Assembly: GCA_937900185.1 (NCBI GenBank)
Contig: CALCCW010000295.1
Coordinates: forward strand, 1-47,772
Source: QQUK01 sp913009765
GTDB lineage: Bacteria; Zixibacteria; MSB-5A5; GN15; FEB-12
DNA length: 47,772 nucleotides
Reading direction: 5' to 3'
Numbering within the stretch: the stretch's first letter is position 1; each line of letters starts with the position of its first letter. Below the pieces are notes generated by a model. The model was not told the origin of the DNA. It made no database searches and saw only the letters and a program-made list of their open reading frames with translations. This document shows, in pieces, positions 24,462-34,200 of the stretch. The position numbers and the translations under genes were made by a program.

Positions 24462-25028
24462 ATGTTTGGAATAAAGATTAACAGAATTACATTGTTTTTT
24501 CCATTAGTGATAATTTGCTTTTTAAGTTGTAGTTCTCAAAAACCCTTACAAAGAGATACCGCATCTAAATTAGCAGAATGGCGAAAGGGTGTTTGGATTA
24601 ATTCCCAAGGTAGCTACACTATATATACCGATACTCACTATTTTGTTTTATATCTTAGTGGTGATTCCACTAACGCCAATATATATTTTGGTGCATCCCA
24701 AGTGAAATATAACAACAAAGGAATGGCAAGAAAACAGGTTGAACGAGTTAGAAAATTACCCGATAGAGATTTAGAATTATTTAAAAATTCAGTTTTTCAA
24801 AAAGATAACACAGAAGAAGAACTTATTATTGATTCAACTCAATTTGCCCCAGGTTCTTGTAATTTTGTTAACGGTATTTTATATGATTCTATTACTGAGG
24901 AAAACGAAGAGTATATACTTCTTTCTTCCTGTAACGGTGATAAAATAAAAATTTTCTCTAATGGTGTATCTGTATATCTGCCAAAATCCGGTGGAGAATC
25001 TTATTCTTATAGAATAGAAAAGTTTTAA
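24462..25028 (+). CDS. Putative lipoprotein, unknown
   Basis: This 188-residue protein follows an AGGAGG site. Its signal sequence (MFGIKINRITLFFPLVIICF) ends in the lipobox LSC, so the mature protein would be lipid-anchored. The rest is soluble, with a WRKGVWINSQGSY stretch and a C-terminal beta-rich region. No domain was recognised. Only 15 bp separate it from the transglutaminase-like lipoprotein gene, so both are probably made together. Confidence 0.65.
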   Translation: MFGIKINRITLFFPLVIICFLSCSSQKPLQRDTASKLAEWRKGVWINSQGSYTIYTDTHYFVLYLSGDSTNANIYFGASQVKYNNKGMARKQVERVRKLPDRDLELFKNSVFQKDNTEEELIIDSTQFAPGSCNFVNGILYDSITEENEEYILLSSCNGDKIKIFSNGVSVYLPKSGGESYSYRIEKF

Positions 25029-25043
25029 AAGGAGATTATTATT

Positions 25044-26201
25044 ATGTTATCAACATCAATTAAAACTATCTTCCTCATAAGTTTTCTTATGTTGCTGCTT
25101 ATCGGATGCAGTGAACAAAAAATCAATGAAACTCAATTTATAAAAACACTGACACTTGGCAACGATTCCATTTATTTACAATGTGATGAAGATACACTTG
25201 CTTTCCCATTTTCAGCAATCGGTTTATATGATACTGTCAATAGTGAAGCAGCAACAAGTATGACTATTTATTCAACAACTGATACTCTTATTTTTACACC
25301 CGACAGCATTCACAAAAACATTAAAGTCATAAGTGGAGAGAACACAAAATTTCTTACTGTTACATATTTTAAAATTGCTAAAAATAATTATTCGGATAAA
25401 TTAAATTTACTTAAAGAGTATGCCGTTTACAATTCATCAAATACAAAGAATGTCGAATTCACATACTCTACTCCAAACAATAAAAATCTTATTGAATTAC
25501 GAAAACAATATAATCTCGAATCTGTCGCTGGTAATGGTTCCGAAATTTCAAAAATCATAAACCTACTTCACTGGGCAAATAAAATTGTTCGCCACAACGG
25601 TTCTACTGGTAGTGCTAATCCAAATCCGAAAAATGCACTAAATATTATTGAAACTTGCCAGAAAGAAAACAAAGGTGTAAACTGTCGTATGATGGCAACT
25701 TTGTTAAACGAAGCATATCTTTCGATGGGTTTTAAGTCCCGCCATATTACTTGTCTTCCTTATGATAAAGCCGACAATGACTGCCATGTTATTAACATTG
25801 TATATTCAGACTCTCTCAAAAAATGGTTATATGTAGATCCAACTTTCGCTGCTTACTTTTTTGATGCTGATAGTAATTTTCTGAGTATTGAAGAAGTACG
25901 TAAAAAAATCATCAAAGGTGAAAAACTTCTCCTTCCTAATGACATTAATTGGAATGGTCAACCAAAAGAAAAAATTGTATACTTAGCATACATGGCAAAA
26001 AACCTGTTTCGATTTTCATCTCCTATAAGAAGTGAATTCGGTTATGAATCAAAAAAAGGTGATCGTGCTTGGGTGAACCTTAATCCTGTCGGCTATGATG
26101 ACAGTCTTAGCGGTACTGTAGATACTTATAACAAGCAAGATATTACTAATACAACATACTATACAAATGATGACGCATATTTTTGGATTAAACCAAATTG
26201 A
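25044..26201 (+). CDS. Lipoprotein with transglutaminase-like domain
   Basis: This 385-residue protein has a signal sequence ending in the lipobox LIGC. In its middle part a transglutaminase/protease-like fold shows the Cys-His-Asp triad: GVNCRMMATLLNEAY, then DNDCHVINIVY, then WLYVDPTFAAYF. Such domains in secreted bacterial proteins act as peptidases, cross-linkers or inactive binders. The conserved triad argues for activity. The 140-residue N-terminal part looks beta-rich and may be a binding domain. The adjacent lipoprotein is a likely partner. Confidence 0.75.
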   Translation: MLSTSIKTIFLISFLMLLLIGCSEQKINETQFIKTLTLGNDSIYLQCDEDTLAFPFSAIGLYDTVNSEAATSMTIYSTTDTLIFTPDSIHKNIKVISGENTKFLTVTYFKIAKNNYSDKLNLLKEYAVYNSSNTKNVEFTYSTPNNKNLIELRKQYNLESVAGNGSEISKIINLLHWANKIVRHNGSTGSANPNPKNALNIIETCQKENKGVNCRMMATLLNEAYLSMGFKSRHITCLPYDKADNDCHVINIVYSDSLKKWLYVDPTFAAYFFDADSNFLSIEEVRKKIIKGEKLLLPNDINWNGQPKEKIVYLAYMAKNLFRFSSPIRSEFGYESKKGDRAWVNLNPVGYDDSLSGTVDTYNKQDITNTTYYTNDDAYFWIKPN

Positions 26202-26240
26202 TATATAAATAGATTTTCTAAATAAAAGGATTCTCCAAAA

Positions 26241-27608
26241 ATGGAAAACACTTTATCAAAACAGATGGCGAAGTTCGCCATTGGACTTAAATATTCAGAC
26301 TTACCTGAAAATGTCGTCCACGAAGTCAAACGCTTCCTGTATGACTCGGTCGGATGTGCATTCGGTGGTTACCACACCAAAGATTTAAACATCCTGCGTG
26401 ACATCTACAAAGATATGGCAGGCAAAGGCGAGGCAACCCTTATCGGATTTGGTGACAAGATTCCTGCAGTCAATGCGACACTTGTTAATTCACTTATGGT
26501 GCGTGCATTAGATTTCAACGACATCTACTGGAAAGAAGACCCTTCGCATCCGTCAGATATTATCCCTGCCGCTCTTGCGGTTGGTGAGATGGTCAGTTCA
26601 TCGATGGAAGAAGTTATTGTTGCGATAGTTCTCGCCTACGAGTTTGAAATGCGTATGTGTCTGTTTGCTACTCCGGGAGTACGGGAACGTAAATGGCACC
26701 ATGCTACTCTTACCCAATTTGTTTCCCCGATTGTTGCGGGTAAACTTATGGGGCTTACCGAAGATGAGATGGTCAATGCAATCGGCATCTCCGGTTGTCA
26801 TAACCATACTATCGGTTGTCCGACCGCCGGTAAACTTACCATGATGAAAAACACTGTTGACCCCATGGCGGTGCAGAGCGGCGTCTTTGCGGCACTCATG
26901 GCACAAAAAGGATACACTGGCACAGAAGCAGTCATTGAAGGAAAAGAAGGATTCAAAGATTGTTTCGGCGAAGGATGGGACGATGAAGCCCTTGTCGGCA
27001 ATCTTGGCAAAGATTTCAAAATTATAGAATGCTCTATGAAAGCGTTCCCGACAGAAGCACTCACGCACACACATATTTCAGCGGCTCTCACAGTTATGCA
27101 GAAAAACAATTTGACGTACAAAGATGTTGCAGAAGTTTCTGTAACAACTATTGCCAGAGCCTGTGATATTTTGTTTGATCCGCACAAGTACCGTCCGGAA
27201 TCCCGCGAGACTGCCGACCATTCGTTACCGTATTGTATCGCATCTGCGATTGTCGACGGTAAGATTACGACAAATTCGTTCTCTGAAGAAAAGATGAAAG
27301 GCCCTGCAATTTGGGAAACGATTGACAAAATCAAAGGGGTCGCTTCAGAAGAATTTGAAGCGATGTTCCCGGCAAAACAGCCCTCGAAAGTTGTTGTCAA
27401 AACTACCAAAGGCGACAGTTTTGAAGCGTATCTTGAATATCCAAAAGGCGACCCGAGAGAACCAATGACACAGGATGATCTCGATGCCAAGTTTAATTCA
27501 TTGACGGATCAACTTCTTGATGTGACTCGTCAGGCAGAGATGAAAAAAACAATTTTTAACTGCGAAACAATGTCTTGCCAAGACTTCATGGCAAAGCTGG
27601 TTGTGTAG
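26241..27608 (+). CDS. MmgE/PrpD-family protein
   Basis: This 455-residue protein follows AAAGGA and matches the MmgE/PrpD family over its full length (SLMVRALDFNDIYWKEDPSH, ALAVGEMV, SGCHNHTIGCPTAGKL, KAFPTEALTHTHISA, DHSLPYCIASAIVDG). Members are 2-methylcitrate dehydratase, cis-aconitate decarboxylase and iminodisuccinate epimerase. The conserved DFND and DHSLPY blocks support a working active site. An aconitase-family gene lies upstream, suggesting a tricarboxylate substrate, but no prpB/prpC is present in the window. Base composition here is less AT-rich than in the two lipoprotein genes before it. Confidence 0.85.
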   Translation: MENTLSKQMAKFAIGLKYSDLPENVVHEVKRFLYDSVGCAFGGYHTKDLNILRDIYKDMAGKGEATLIGFGDKIPAVNATLVNSLMVRALDFNDIYWKEDPSHPSDIIPAALAVGEMVSSSMEEVIVAIVLAYEFEMRMCLFATPGVRERKWHHATLTQFVSPIVAGKLMGLTEDEMVNAIGISGCHNHTIGCPTAGKLTMMKNTVDPMAVQSGVFAALMAQKGYTGTEAVIEGKEGFKDCFGEGWDDEALVGNLGKDFKIIECSMKAFPTEALTHTHISAALTVMQKNNLTYKDVAEVSVTTIARACDILFDPHKYRPESRETADHSLPYCIASAIVDGKITTNSFSEEKMKGPAIWETIDKIKGVASEEFEAMFPAKQPSKVVVKTTKGDSFEAYLEYPKGDPREPMTQDDLDAKFNSLTDQLLDVTRQAEMKKTIFNCETMSCQDFMAKLVV

Positions 27609-27611
27609 ACA

Positions 27612-27676
27612 TTTTGTAGGGTTGAGGCATGCCTCAACCTCTCTTAGGAACAGGCATGCTGTGCCTGTTCCCTACA
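27612..27676. repeat. Compound palindrome TGTAGGG...CCCTACA
   Basis: The perfect 20-bp palindrome GGTTGAGGCATGCCTCAACC (27620-27639) and the stem GGAACAGGCA / TGCCTGTTCC (27647-27671) are framed by TGTAGGG at the left and CCCTACA at the right. They directly follow the PrpD stop. The first unit is repeated exactly at 27801-27820. Confidence 0.8.
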
Positions 27677-27731
27677 GAACCAAAAACTTGCTGGTCAGTC
27701 CGCCTATTCGGATGTGCTCCTCATATGTAGA

Positions 27732-27757
27732 GGCGGTTCGCTAACCGTCTTTTTTTT
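27732..27757 (+). terminator. Hairpin with T-run
   Basis: GGCGGTT-cgct-AACCGTC (one G-U pair) is followed by eight T residues. It resembles the other palindromes but has a proper terminator tail. It is probably the final terminator of the plus-strand genes. Confidence 0.65.
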
Positions 27758-27791
27758 ACACACCCCTTAATCCCCTCTTTTTTTTACACAG

Positions 27792-27824
27792 ATTTTGTAG
27801 GGTTGAGGCATGCCTCAACCTCTC
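27792..27824. repeat. Second exact copy of the GGTTGAGGCATGCCTCAACC unit
   Basis: The stretch TTTTGTAGGG plus the 20-bp palindrome and TCTC is identical to 27611-27643. The gap 27609-27948 holds only such palindromes and hairpins. Confidence 0.75.
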
Positions 27825-27876
27825 CAGTTGTATCGACAGGATATTGCTCTGTCTTTGCAGAAACCTATAATACAAA

Positions 27877-27907
27877 GTAAGTCAGAATCTATGTGACTCT
27901 GACTTAC
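27877..27907 (-). terminator. Hairpin after the Cys-rich gene
   Basis: GTAAGTCAGA and TCTGACTTAC form a perfect 10-bp stem, with TTTGTATT following on the minus strand. It lies 42 bp past the stop of the gene at 27949. Confidence 0.55.
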
Positions 27908-27948
27908 AAATTATTCGTTATTTTAGACAATAGAGAATTGATTATCTG

Positions 27949-28266
27949 CTATAAATCAATAGGATCTTGATGTGGAACATAATCTTTTGTACACGCACAA
28001 TAGTATCCTTGGAAATCACAAGGACCCCAAACATATTCATGTGTAATGGGATCATAGAATGAATAATACCCTGCATAAATTGCATATTTTGTACCAAAGT
28101 AACCAGGTTGACATTTAAAAGTGCAATCACCAATAGCAATTTTATATGTTGACGTAGCGGTACATGTAGGAACCGCCTGTACATCTTGAGGAATAAAGAG
28201 AGTTATCCCCATACCAAGTAAAAGGGATAGGACAAGGATAGAACCAAAAAGGGATAATTTTTTCAT
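27949..28266 (-). CDS. Small exported Cys-rich protein
   Basis: This 105-residue protein has a signal peptide (MKKLSLFGSILVLSLLLGMG...) cleaved probably after QDVQA. The mature part is about 74 residues with six cysteines (CTAT, DCTFKC, GPC, YYCACTK), enough for three disulfides. I recognise no named family, though the design recalls small exported Bacteroidetes peptides of the NVEALA type. A thioredoxin-like gene lies 191 bp upstream on the same strand and could handle its disulfides. Strong AAGGAGC-like ribosome site. Confidence 0.65.
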   Translation of the reverse strand: MKKLSLFGSILVLSLLLGMGITLFIPQDVQAVPTCTATSTYKIAIGDCTFKCQPGYFGTKYAIYAGYYSFYDPITHEYVWGPCDFQGYYCACTKDYVPHQDPIDL

Positions 28267-28457
28267 AGATTTGCTCCTTTATGAAGATTGAGTTATCTCT
28301 GCTGAAAGCAGAATGTTCTAGAACGTAAATTCACAAATTATTTTTTGCCTCATATGTGTGAATTTAATTTTTTAGCTTCTCCTTTCTTTCAAAAAAACAT
28401 AGTATATACATGTTCCCAACTAATTACTTATAGTCTTCAAACAACGAATTGATAGAT

Positions 28458-29015
28458 TTATAAATATGTTTTTAGATAATCGATATCCAATTGAGGTATA
28501 TATCCGGTATGTATAAATTTAATTGCACGTGATTCATCTATACCCATAATTGTAGGAAACTTATTAATATGCTGGCTTTCTAAAAAATCCCAATTTACCT
28601 GATATGCCGAAAATGAATAGTTCTTCTTAAAAAATTCTACATCGGGAGAAAGTAAAATAATTTGATACGAATTATCAGGCAGGATTGATTTATCTGAAAT
28701 GGCATTTACAAATTGAATACAAGCATCACAGCCGTTGCTGACAAAACAAAGTAACGTTTTCTTTCCTGCAAGAAGCGGTGTAAGGCTACTTTGAAAATCT
28801 AATAAGTCATCTACCTGTACTTCGGGAAATTTCTGATGCAGCTCTAAATTTGTATCTTGAGTAATCTTCTCCGGTTCAAAAGACATGCTGTTTACTTTAC
28901 TTGTAAATCCAAAAAAATTACCAAGAAATAAACCGGCTGTAACTCCAAAAACTATAATAATAAAAGAAAATAGTGACTTAAGAAAAAATGCTTTGTTAAG
29001 TTGTTGTGATTTCAT
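28458..29015 (-). CDS. Membrane-anchored thioredoxin-like protein
   Basis: This is a 185-residue protein. ATG 29015 follows TAGGATG. One TM helix (about residues 13-36) leads to an extracytoplasmic thioredoxin-like domain with the redox motif GCDAC (LLCFVSNGCDACIQFV) and a cis-Pro block NKFPTIMGID. It therefore resembles TlpA/MauD-type oxidoreductases acting outside the cytoplasm. It lies just upstream of the small Cys-rich exported protein. It might also serve cytochrome c maturation for the multiheme locus, but there is no positional link. Confidence 0.75.
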   Translation of the reverse strand: MKSQQLNKAFFLKSLFSFIIIVFGVTAGLFLGNFFGFTSKVNSMSFEPEKITQDTNLELHQKFPEVQVDDLLDFQSSLTPLLAGKKTLLCFVSNGCDACIQFVNAISDKSILPDNSYQIILLSPDVEFFKKNYSFSAYQVNWDFLESQHINKFPTIMGIDESRAIKFIHTGYIPQLDIDYLKTYL

Positions 29016-29144
29016 CGCAATACATCCTATATATTGAATATGATAACTTGTCATTGATTAATTATCTCGTTCTTATATAGAATCAATTGAAAAGAGAATT
29101 TCTTACAAATTATATTTACAAATATCAGTTAAGTAAAAGTAGAT

Positions 29145-29171
29145 CAGGTCTCCCCGAGACCTGCCATTTTT
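29145..29171. repeat. Diverged AGGTCT palindrome with T-run
   Basis: CAGGTCT-ccccg-AGACCTG followed by CCATTTTTTT is a relative of the units at 21234 and 21633. The rest of 29016-29280 holds no gene. Confidence 0.6.
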
Positions 29172-29295
29172 TTGTTTATTTTTATTGTAGTGTTTTTGTT
29201 CATCTGTCTTCCTCTTAAGTAGATAGTTCTTTCATACTATGAGATGTAATGCAAAACAGCATTGTTGTTGTAGAAAATATGTGATATAGCAAACA

Positions 29296-29324
29296 TTGAC
29301 AAGATGGAGGTGGTTGTGTATTAT
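29296..29324 (+). promoter_or_regulatory. Promoter of HEPN cassette copy A
   Basis: TTGACA, a 17-bp G-rich spacer and TATTAT lie about 80 bp before the HEPN start. The same promoter, with the same spacing and a similar G-rich spacer, precedes copy B at 38341-38313. Confidence 0.7.
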
Positions 29325-29405
29325 AAAGTAAAAAAGAAGGGTTAAATTTAAAAAAATTATCGTTTTGATTAATATTGACAAGTTATTGAAAGGATTTAAT
29401 AAAAT

Positions 29406-30101
29406 ATGCCATTATATATTCCTAAGAAAGTTCCTCTAAACTGGTATAAGTATGAAATAGAATTATCGATTGAATTACTTGAAGTTTATATAAGTAATGT
29501 TGAAAATCAAGTTAACACTAATGTAGAGAAATACAATAAGAAAAAAGAGACAGAATATTCACAAAAAGTTATTAAAATTTTAAATGATCAAGACCCTTCT
29601 GATGTTACAGTCACACATGAAGGACTTGATAGTATGACATTGGATTTGGAGATCATATTTGAAGAGTATTTTCCTTCTCTTCAAAGAAGATCTGCTCTTA
29701 TAACATTATTCGGTATATTTGAACATATTCTAAATGACTTATGTATTCTTTTTCAAAAAACTGAAGATTTTAAAATTGGTTTTAAAAATATTAAGGGTTC
29801 AGGAATTGATAGAAGCATCGAGTATTTAGAGTTAGTTGCTTTACTTCCAATCGATAAAAAAATAAAGTGTTGGCAAGAGATAAAATCAATTCAAAAAATT
29901 AGAAATCTTGCTGTTCATTGTGATAGCGAGTTGATTGATTATCATGGTAACCCAAGGAAAAATGAACAGAATATTGTACAACAAAATATTTTTCTTGAAG
30001 GTGTAAAAGAGGTTATTCTCAAAGAAGGTTATTTATCATTTGTACTTAAATCTTTTACAGCACTTTTTAAACACATAGATGAGCTTATTCAAGTGAAATA
30101 A
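29406..30101 (+). CDS. HEPN-like protein, cassette copy A
   Basis: This 231-residue, largely helical, soluble protein has a start behind AAAGGA. Near residue 165 the segment IQKIRNLAVHCDSEL carries an R-N-x3-H motif, the hallmark of HEPN ribonuclease domains found in toxins and defence proteins. Upstream helices include FPSLQRRSALITLFGIFEH, typical of HEPN-like proteins annotated near restriction systems. It is followed after 40 bp by a 65-residue protein. A second copy of both genes lies 7 kb away in inverse orientation (37334-38239) with about two-thirds amino-acid identity by eye, and the RNxxxH motif is kept there. A toxin, defence or regulatory RNase role is inference. Confidence 0.65.
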   Translation: MPLYIPKKVPLNWYKYEIELSIELLEVYISNVENQVNTNVEKYNKKKETEYSQKVIKILNDQDPSDVTVTHEGLDSMTLDLEIIFEEYFPSLQRRSALITLFGIFEHILNDLCILFQKTEDFKIGFKNIKGSGIDRSIEYLELVALLPIDKKIKCWQEIKSIQKIRNLAVHCDSELIDYHGNPRKNEQNIVQQNIFLEGVKEVILKEGYLSFVLKSFTALFKHIDELIQVK

Positions 30102-30141
30102 TTACTATAACTAATAAAGACGATTAAAGGGGAATTAACAT

Positions 30142-30339
30142 ATGGCAACGTATAAAGATATACAAGATTGGGTGCGGAAGAATCATAATTTCGTACCGAA
30201 AACATGTTGGATTGCTCATTGTAAAGAGTTAAACGGGATAGTAGTTAATACAAGTAGAACTACACCTCGACAAGTTCCATGTCCACTCTTTAAACAACCA
30301 TATATCGAAAATGCGTTTCATCATTTTGGGTGGTTGTAA
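30142..30339 (+). CDS. 65-aa conserved CWIAH protein, cassette copy A
   Basis: This 65-residue protein (MATYKDIQDWVRKNHNFVPK...) has a strong AAAGGGG ribosome site and starts 40 bp after the HEPN gene. Family-like features are the YKDIQxWV start, a CWIAHCKELNG block, CP near residue 46 and the ending AFHHFGWL. I remember similar small proteins in many bacteria without an assigned function. The other copy at 37334-37531 differs at 13 of 65 positions, so it is better conserved than its HEPN partner, especially in the first 32 residues. It could be an antitoxin or a nucleic-acid-binding adaptor. Confidence 0.7.
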   Translation: MATYKDIQDWVRKNHNFVPKTCWIAHCKELNGIVVNTSRTTPRQVPCPLFKQPYIENAFHHFGWL

Positions 30340-30372
30340 AATAGTTTATTGACTCTAAGAGTGTTGTTTTTT

Positions 30373-30479
30373 CGTTTCTGTTCTGGACTCCGATGAATTC
30401 TACTTAGGCTGACTATTTGGAGCATACTTCGACAAGCTCAGCATGACTTATTATAAATAAGACAGGGCAATGCCCTGTC
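30373..30479. repeat. End of cassette A plus palindrome GACAGGGCA/TGCCCTGTC
   Basis: CGTTTCTGTTCTGGACTCCG at 30373-30392 matches the downstream flank of copy B (37289-37270) with one mismatch. It therefore marks the likely right end of the duplicated unit. The palindrome GACAGGGCA-a-TGCCCTGTC (30461-30479) belongs to the dispersed palindrome set. Confidence 0.6.
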
Positions 30480-30514
30480 GGTACAATTTAATTTATTACA
30501 AGACACTCTTGTAT

Positions 30515-31186
30515 TTACTCGCGATACAGTTTTAAGCCGCCGGTGTTGTCGAGACCCTTGTCGTGTGCGTCGGATGTTTTGTCGAGTTTGCGAAGACACC
30601 AAGTTGTCATAGCACGTAAATTTTGTACGTTGGTAGTCTTTATCGGTTCAGCCAGTTCACCGCCAAGCTGTTTGGTAAGCGAAAGCAAAAGTTCTTCATC
30701 AACAAGATACCTTTCAGATGTATCCGGCAGATGATACCGTCTGCCCTTTATCAGTTCAACTTTATCTTCAATACCAATCGTAGAAGCTATCCGTACAAAC
30801 ATAAAACCGCCGACTTTTAACACCCGCCACGATTCTTTGAGCCAAGTTTTAAATTGGTTGTCATCTTCAGCAAAATGCAACACTGCTGAAGAAATTATCG
30901 CATCAAAAGTCGCATCATCAAATAAAAGTTTATCAAGCGATTCCACTCGAAAGTTATCTTCTGACAGTTTAGGGTTTAATTGTTTCGTAAGAAATTTACA
31001 GTTTTTGATAAACGTAGTAGAATTGTCAACACCATAGACATCATAACCGTTACGCATAAAATAGATAAGGTTACGACCGTTACCGCACCCGATATCGAGA
31101 ATTTTCATTCCCTTTTTAAATGTTCCTTTTTGAATCTGGTCAAAAAGATAAATGTCAATCCCCCCGAAATATTCGTGTACGTCCAT
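30515..31186 (-). CDS. Class I SAM-dependent methyltransferase
   Basis: This 223-residue protein carries the Rossmann-fold methyltransferase motifs: ILDIGCGNGRNLIYF (motif I), VYGVDNS (acidic end of strand 2), FDAIISSAVLHFAED (motif IV region) and VLKVGGFMFVRI (post-motif). It resembles the methyltransferase type 11/TehB-like group. The substrate cannot be read from the sequence. It is on the opposite strand to cassette A and 89 bp downstream of mfd. Confidence 0.85.
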   Translation of the reverse strand: MDVHEYFGGIDIYLFDQIQKGTFKKGMKILDIGCGNGRNLIYFMRNGYDVYGVDNSTTFIKNCKFLTKQLNPKLSEDNFRVESLDKLLFDDATFDAIISSAVLHFAEDDNQFKTWLKESWRVLKVGGFMFVRIASTIGIEDKVELIKGRRYHLPDTSERYLVDEELLLSLTKQLGGELAEPIKTTNVQNLRAMTTWCLRKLDKTSDAHDKGLDNTGGLKLYRE

Positions 31187-31275
31187 TTGGATTTGTTACC
31201 TTTTATTAATAATTATTCACTCTATTATGTATATTGAATTATACGTGCTAATATAATTCATTTATTGTTTAAGTA

Positions 31276-34200
31276 CTAAACTTTTCCTAAGATTCCCCGT
31301 AAATCGGAAAGCCGACGATTTTTTTCTGTCTTACTCATATCTATAATTATTTGTATATTGCCTGTCAATGAAAACTCCATGGGGCAGTCGGTTGCTTTGC
31401 GGAGTGATTCGACCTCTTCACGTTTGAGAATTTTCCCTTCTTCAAAAAAGAGGTTTACTATTCCTTTACGCATCTTCACTTTTTCAATTTCCAAAAGCGA
31501 GGCAGAAATTTTCACCGCGGCACCATCAAATAAATCTATTGCTGATTGTGGAAGTTTACCGAACCGGTCGACTACCTCATCACGAATAGATTCCACTTCT
31601 GATAATTGATGACAATCTGCAATTCTACGATAGATATCAACTTTTTGCTGACGATTATTCACATAATTATTATCAAGATACATTTCGATATCGTATTCCA
31701 GTTTTGTATCGGGCGGTCGAAAAATCTCGGCACCTTTTAATTTGGCAATAGCTTCCTCAAGCAGCTTATTATACATCTCAAACCCGATTTCTTCAATAAA
31801 CCCTGATTGTTTTGCCCCCAAGATTGTACCGGCACCTCTGATTTCCAAATCACGCATAGCAAGAGCAAAGCCAGACCCTAAATCGGAATGTGCTTCGATT
31901 GCCCGCAAACGTTTGACAGCATCTTTTTGCATTAATTTTGTTGAGGGCGTCAAAAGATATGCATAAGCTCTTTTTGAAGATCTTCCGACCCGTCCACGAA
32001 GTTGATAGAGCTGTGCCAAACCAAACCGGTCGGCACGATTAATAATAATTGTATTGGCTTCTGGAATGTCCAACCCTGATTCAATAATTGAAGTACACAA
32101 AAGAACATTGTAGCGTTTGTTCATAAAAGCGTGCATAACACCCTCAAGCGATTTCTCATGCATCTGCCCGTGAGCAACAACAATCTCTGCTTGGGGGATA
32201 TATTTTTTGAGATAGTTATACATAGCATCAATTGTCTGCACTCTGTTATGAACAAAAAAGACCTGCCCATCACGATCAATTTCCCGCAGAACAATAGTCG
32301 CAATCATACCGGGGTCAAACTCGGAAATTTCTGTTATAATCGGAAGTCTGTCTTTTGGCGATGTTGTTATCAGCGACATATCACGAACACCCATCAACGA
32401 CATTTGCAGTGTACGGGGTATCGGTGTTGCAGTCATCGAAAGAGTGTCAACATTTGCTTTGAGCTTTCGCAGTTTTTCTTTATGGCGAACCCCAAAACGA
32501 TGTTCTTCATCTATAACAAGAAGCCCTAAATCTTTAAAGAAAATGTCTTTGGAAAACAAGCGATGAGTACCAACGACTAAATCTACTTTCCCAAGAGCAA
32601 TATCCTCGATAATTTTATCCTGCTCTTTTTTAGTTCGAAATCGTGAGAGCATTTCGACATTAACCGGAAAATCTTGGTACCGTTCTTTGAATGTTTCATA
32701 ATGCTGTTGTGCCAAAATTGTTGTAGGGACTAATACCGCCGCTTGTTTGCCTTTATCTATTGCTTTAAATGCCGCCCGAACAGCTACCTCGGTTTTTCCA
32801 AATCCGACATCTCCGCAGATAAGACGTTCCATTGTGTTTTCTGATTTCATGTCAGCTTTGACTTCTTGAATAGCCCGAAGTTGGTCTTTGGTCTCCTCAA
32901 AAGGAAAAGATGCCTCAAGCTGTTTGAGCCAGACAGTGTCTTCACCAAAGGCATATCCTTTCGATGCTTTCCTCTCGGCATACAGCTGTACCAAATCTTC
33001 TGCCATAAGTTCTATAGCTTTTTTCGTTTTTTTCTTGAGCTTATCCCAAGAAGGACCGCCTAATCGAGTTAAGGACGGGTCAGCATCTTTGCCGGCATAT
33101 TTTGAGACACGGTTGAATTCTTCAATCGGAACAAACAGCTTATCGTTGTCACCATATATAAGCAGCAGACAATCACGACTGCGTTTATCAAGTGTCAGAG
33201 TTTCAAGCCTAATATATTTTGCAATACCATGTTCAGTATGAACTACAAAATCGCCGGGGGTCAGATTGGTATAATCTGAAATTGCGACACCCTCTTTATA
33301 TTTTTTCTTACGGACTCTTCGATGATGCCTGCTGAAAATTTGATGATCAGTTAAAAGTGCAAACCCTGCCTCGTGAGCAATAAATCCACCCTTGAGATCG
33401 GCAACTTCTATAACAGGGTCAAAGGCTATGTTAGATTTTTCGGAAATCAGTTCTTTGAGTCTGTCGGCTTGTCCTTGATTGTCGGTTGCAATCATATAAG
33501 TGAAATTCGTTTGGTTGTACTCACGAAGTGTGTCGCCAAGTAAATCAAGTCTTGCTCCTAATGACGGATGTGGAGAACACTTAAAATCTATTATATTTTT
33601 TTTGCCTCCTTTAAACGGAAGCATATCAATTTTTTTATATGATGCAAAATGTGAGTCAATCTGTTCTGATGTCAGATAATACGTATCTGGTTTTGGAATC
33701 CCGGGCAGTCTGCTTTTAAACCGTTCAAAAAGTATGACAGCTTCTTCCATAATTTTTTCAGTCTCATTTTCTAACGACCCGCGACCTTCAAAAAAAAGAA
33801 TCGTGTCATCTGTGATAAAATCAAACAACGAACCTTGTGAAAGACCAAACATAATAGAAAGCCATTCAAGCCCGGGAAGTTCGGGATCATTTAAATATCT
33901 ATGACGGATAAAATCTGCATCATCTTCTGAGAGCTTTTCAAGATATTTTTCAACTGTCTCCGGTGTAATCAGAATCTCACGTTTTGGAAGAATAGAGACA
34001 GAATCTACTTTGCTTATTGTCCGCTGTGAACGAACATCAAAATTACGAATGGTATCAACCTCATCACCGAACAGCTCAATACGTACAGGAGCATCAGACC
34101 CCGGTGTAAAGAAATCAATCAATCCTCCTCGTTGAGCAAAATCACCAACCTCTTCTACATTGGCAACTCGCCTGAATCCTAAAGTAAGCAGCTTATGTAC

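Noticed and set aside
21234..30479. CRISPR array
   Set aside because: The palindromes recur at irregular distances with genes between them, have no constant-length spacers and no cas genes nearby.
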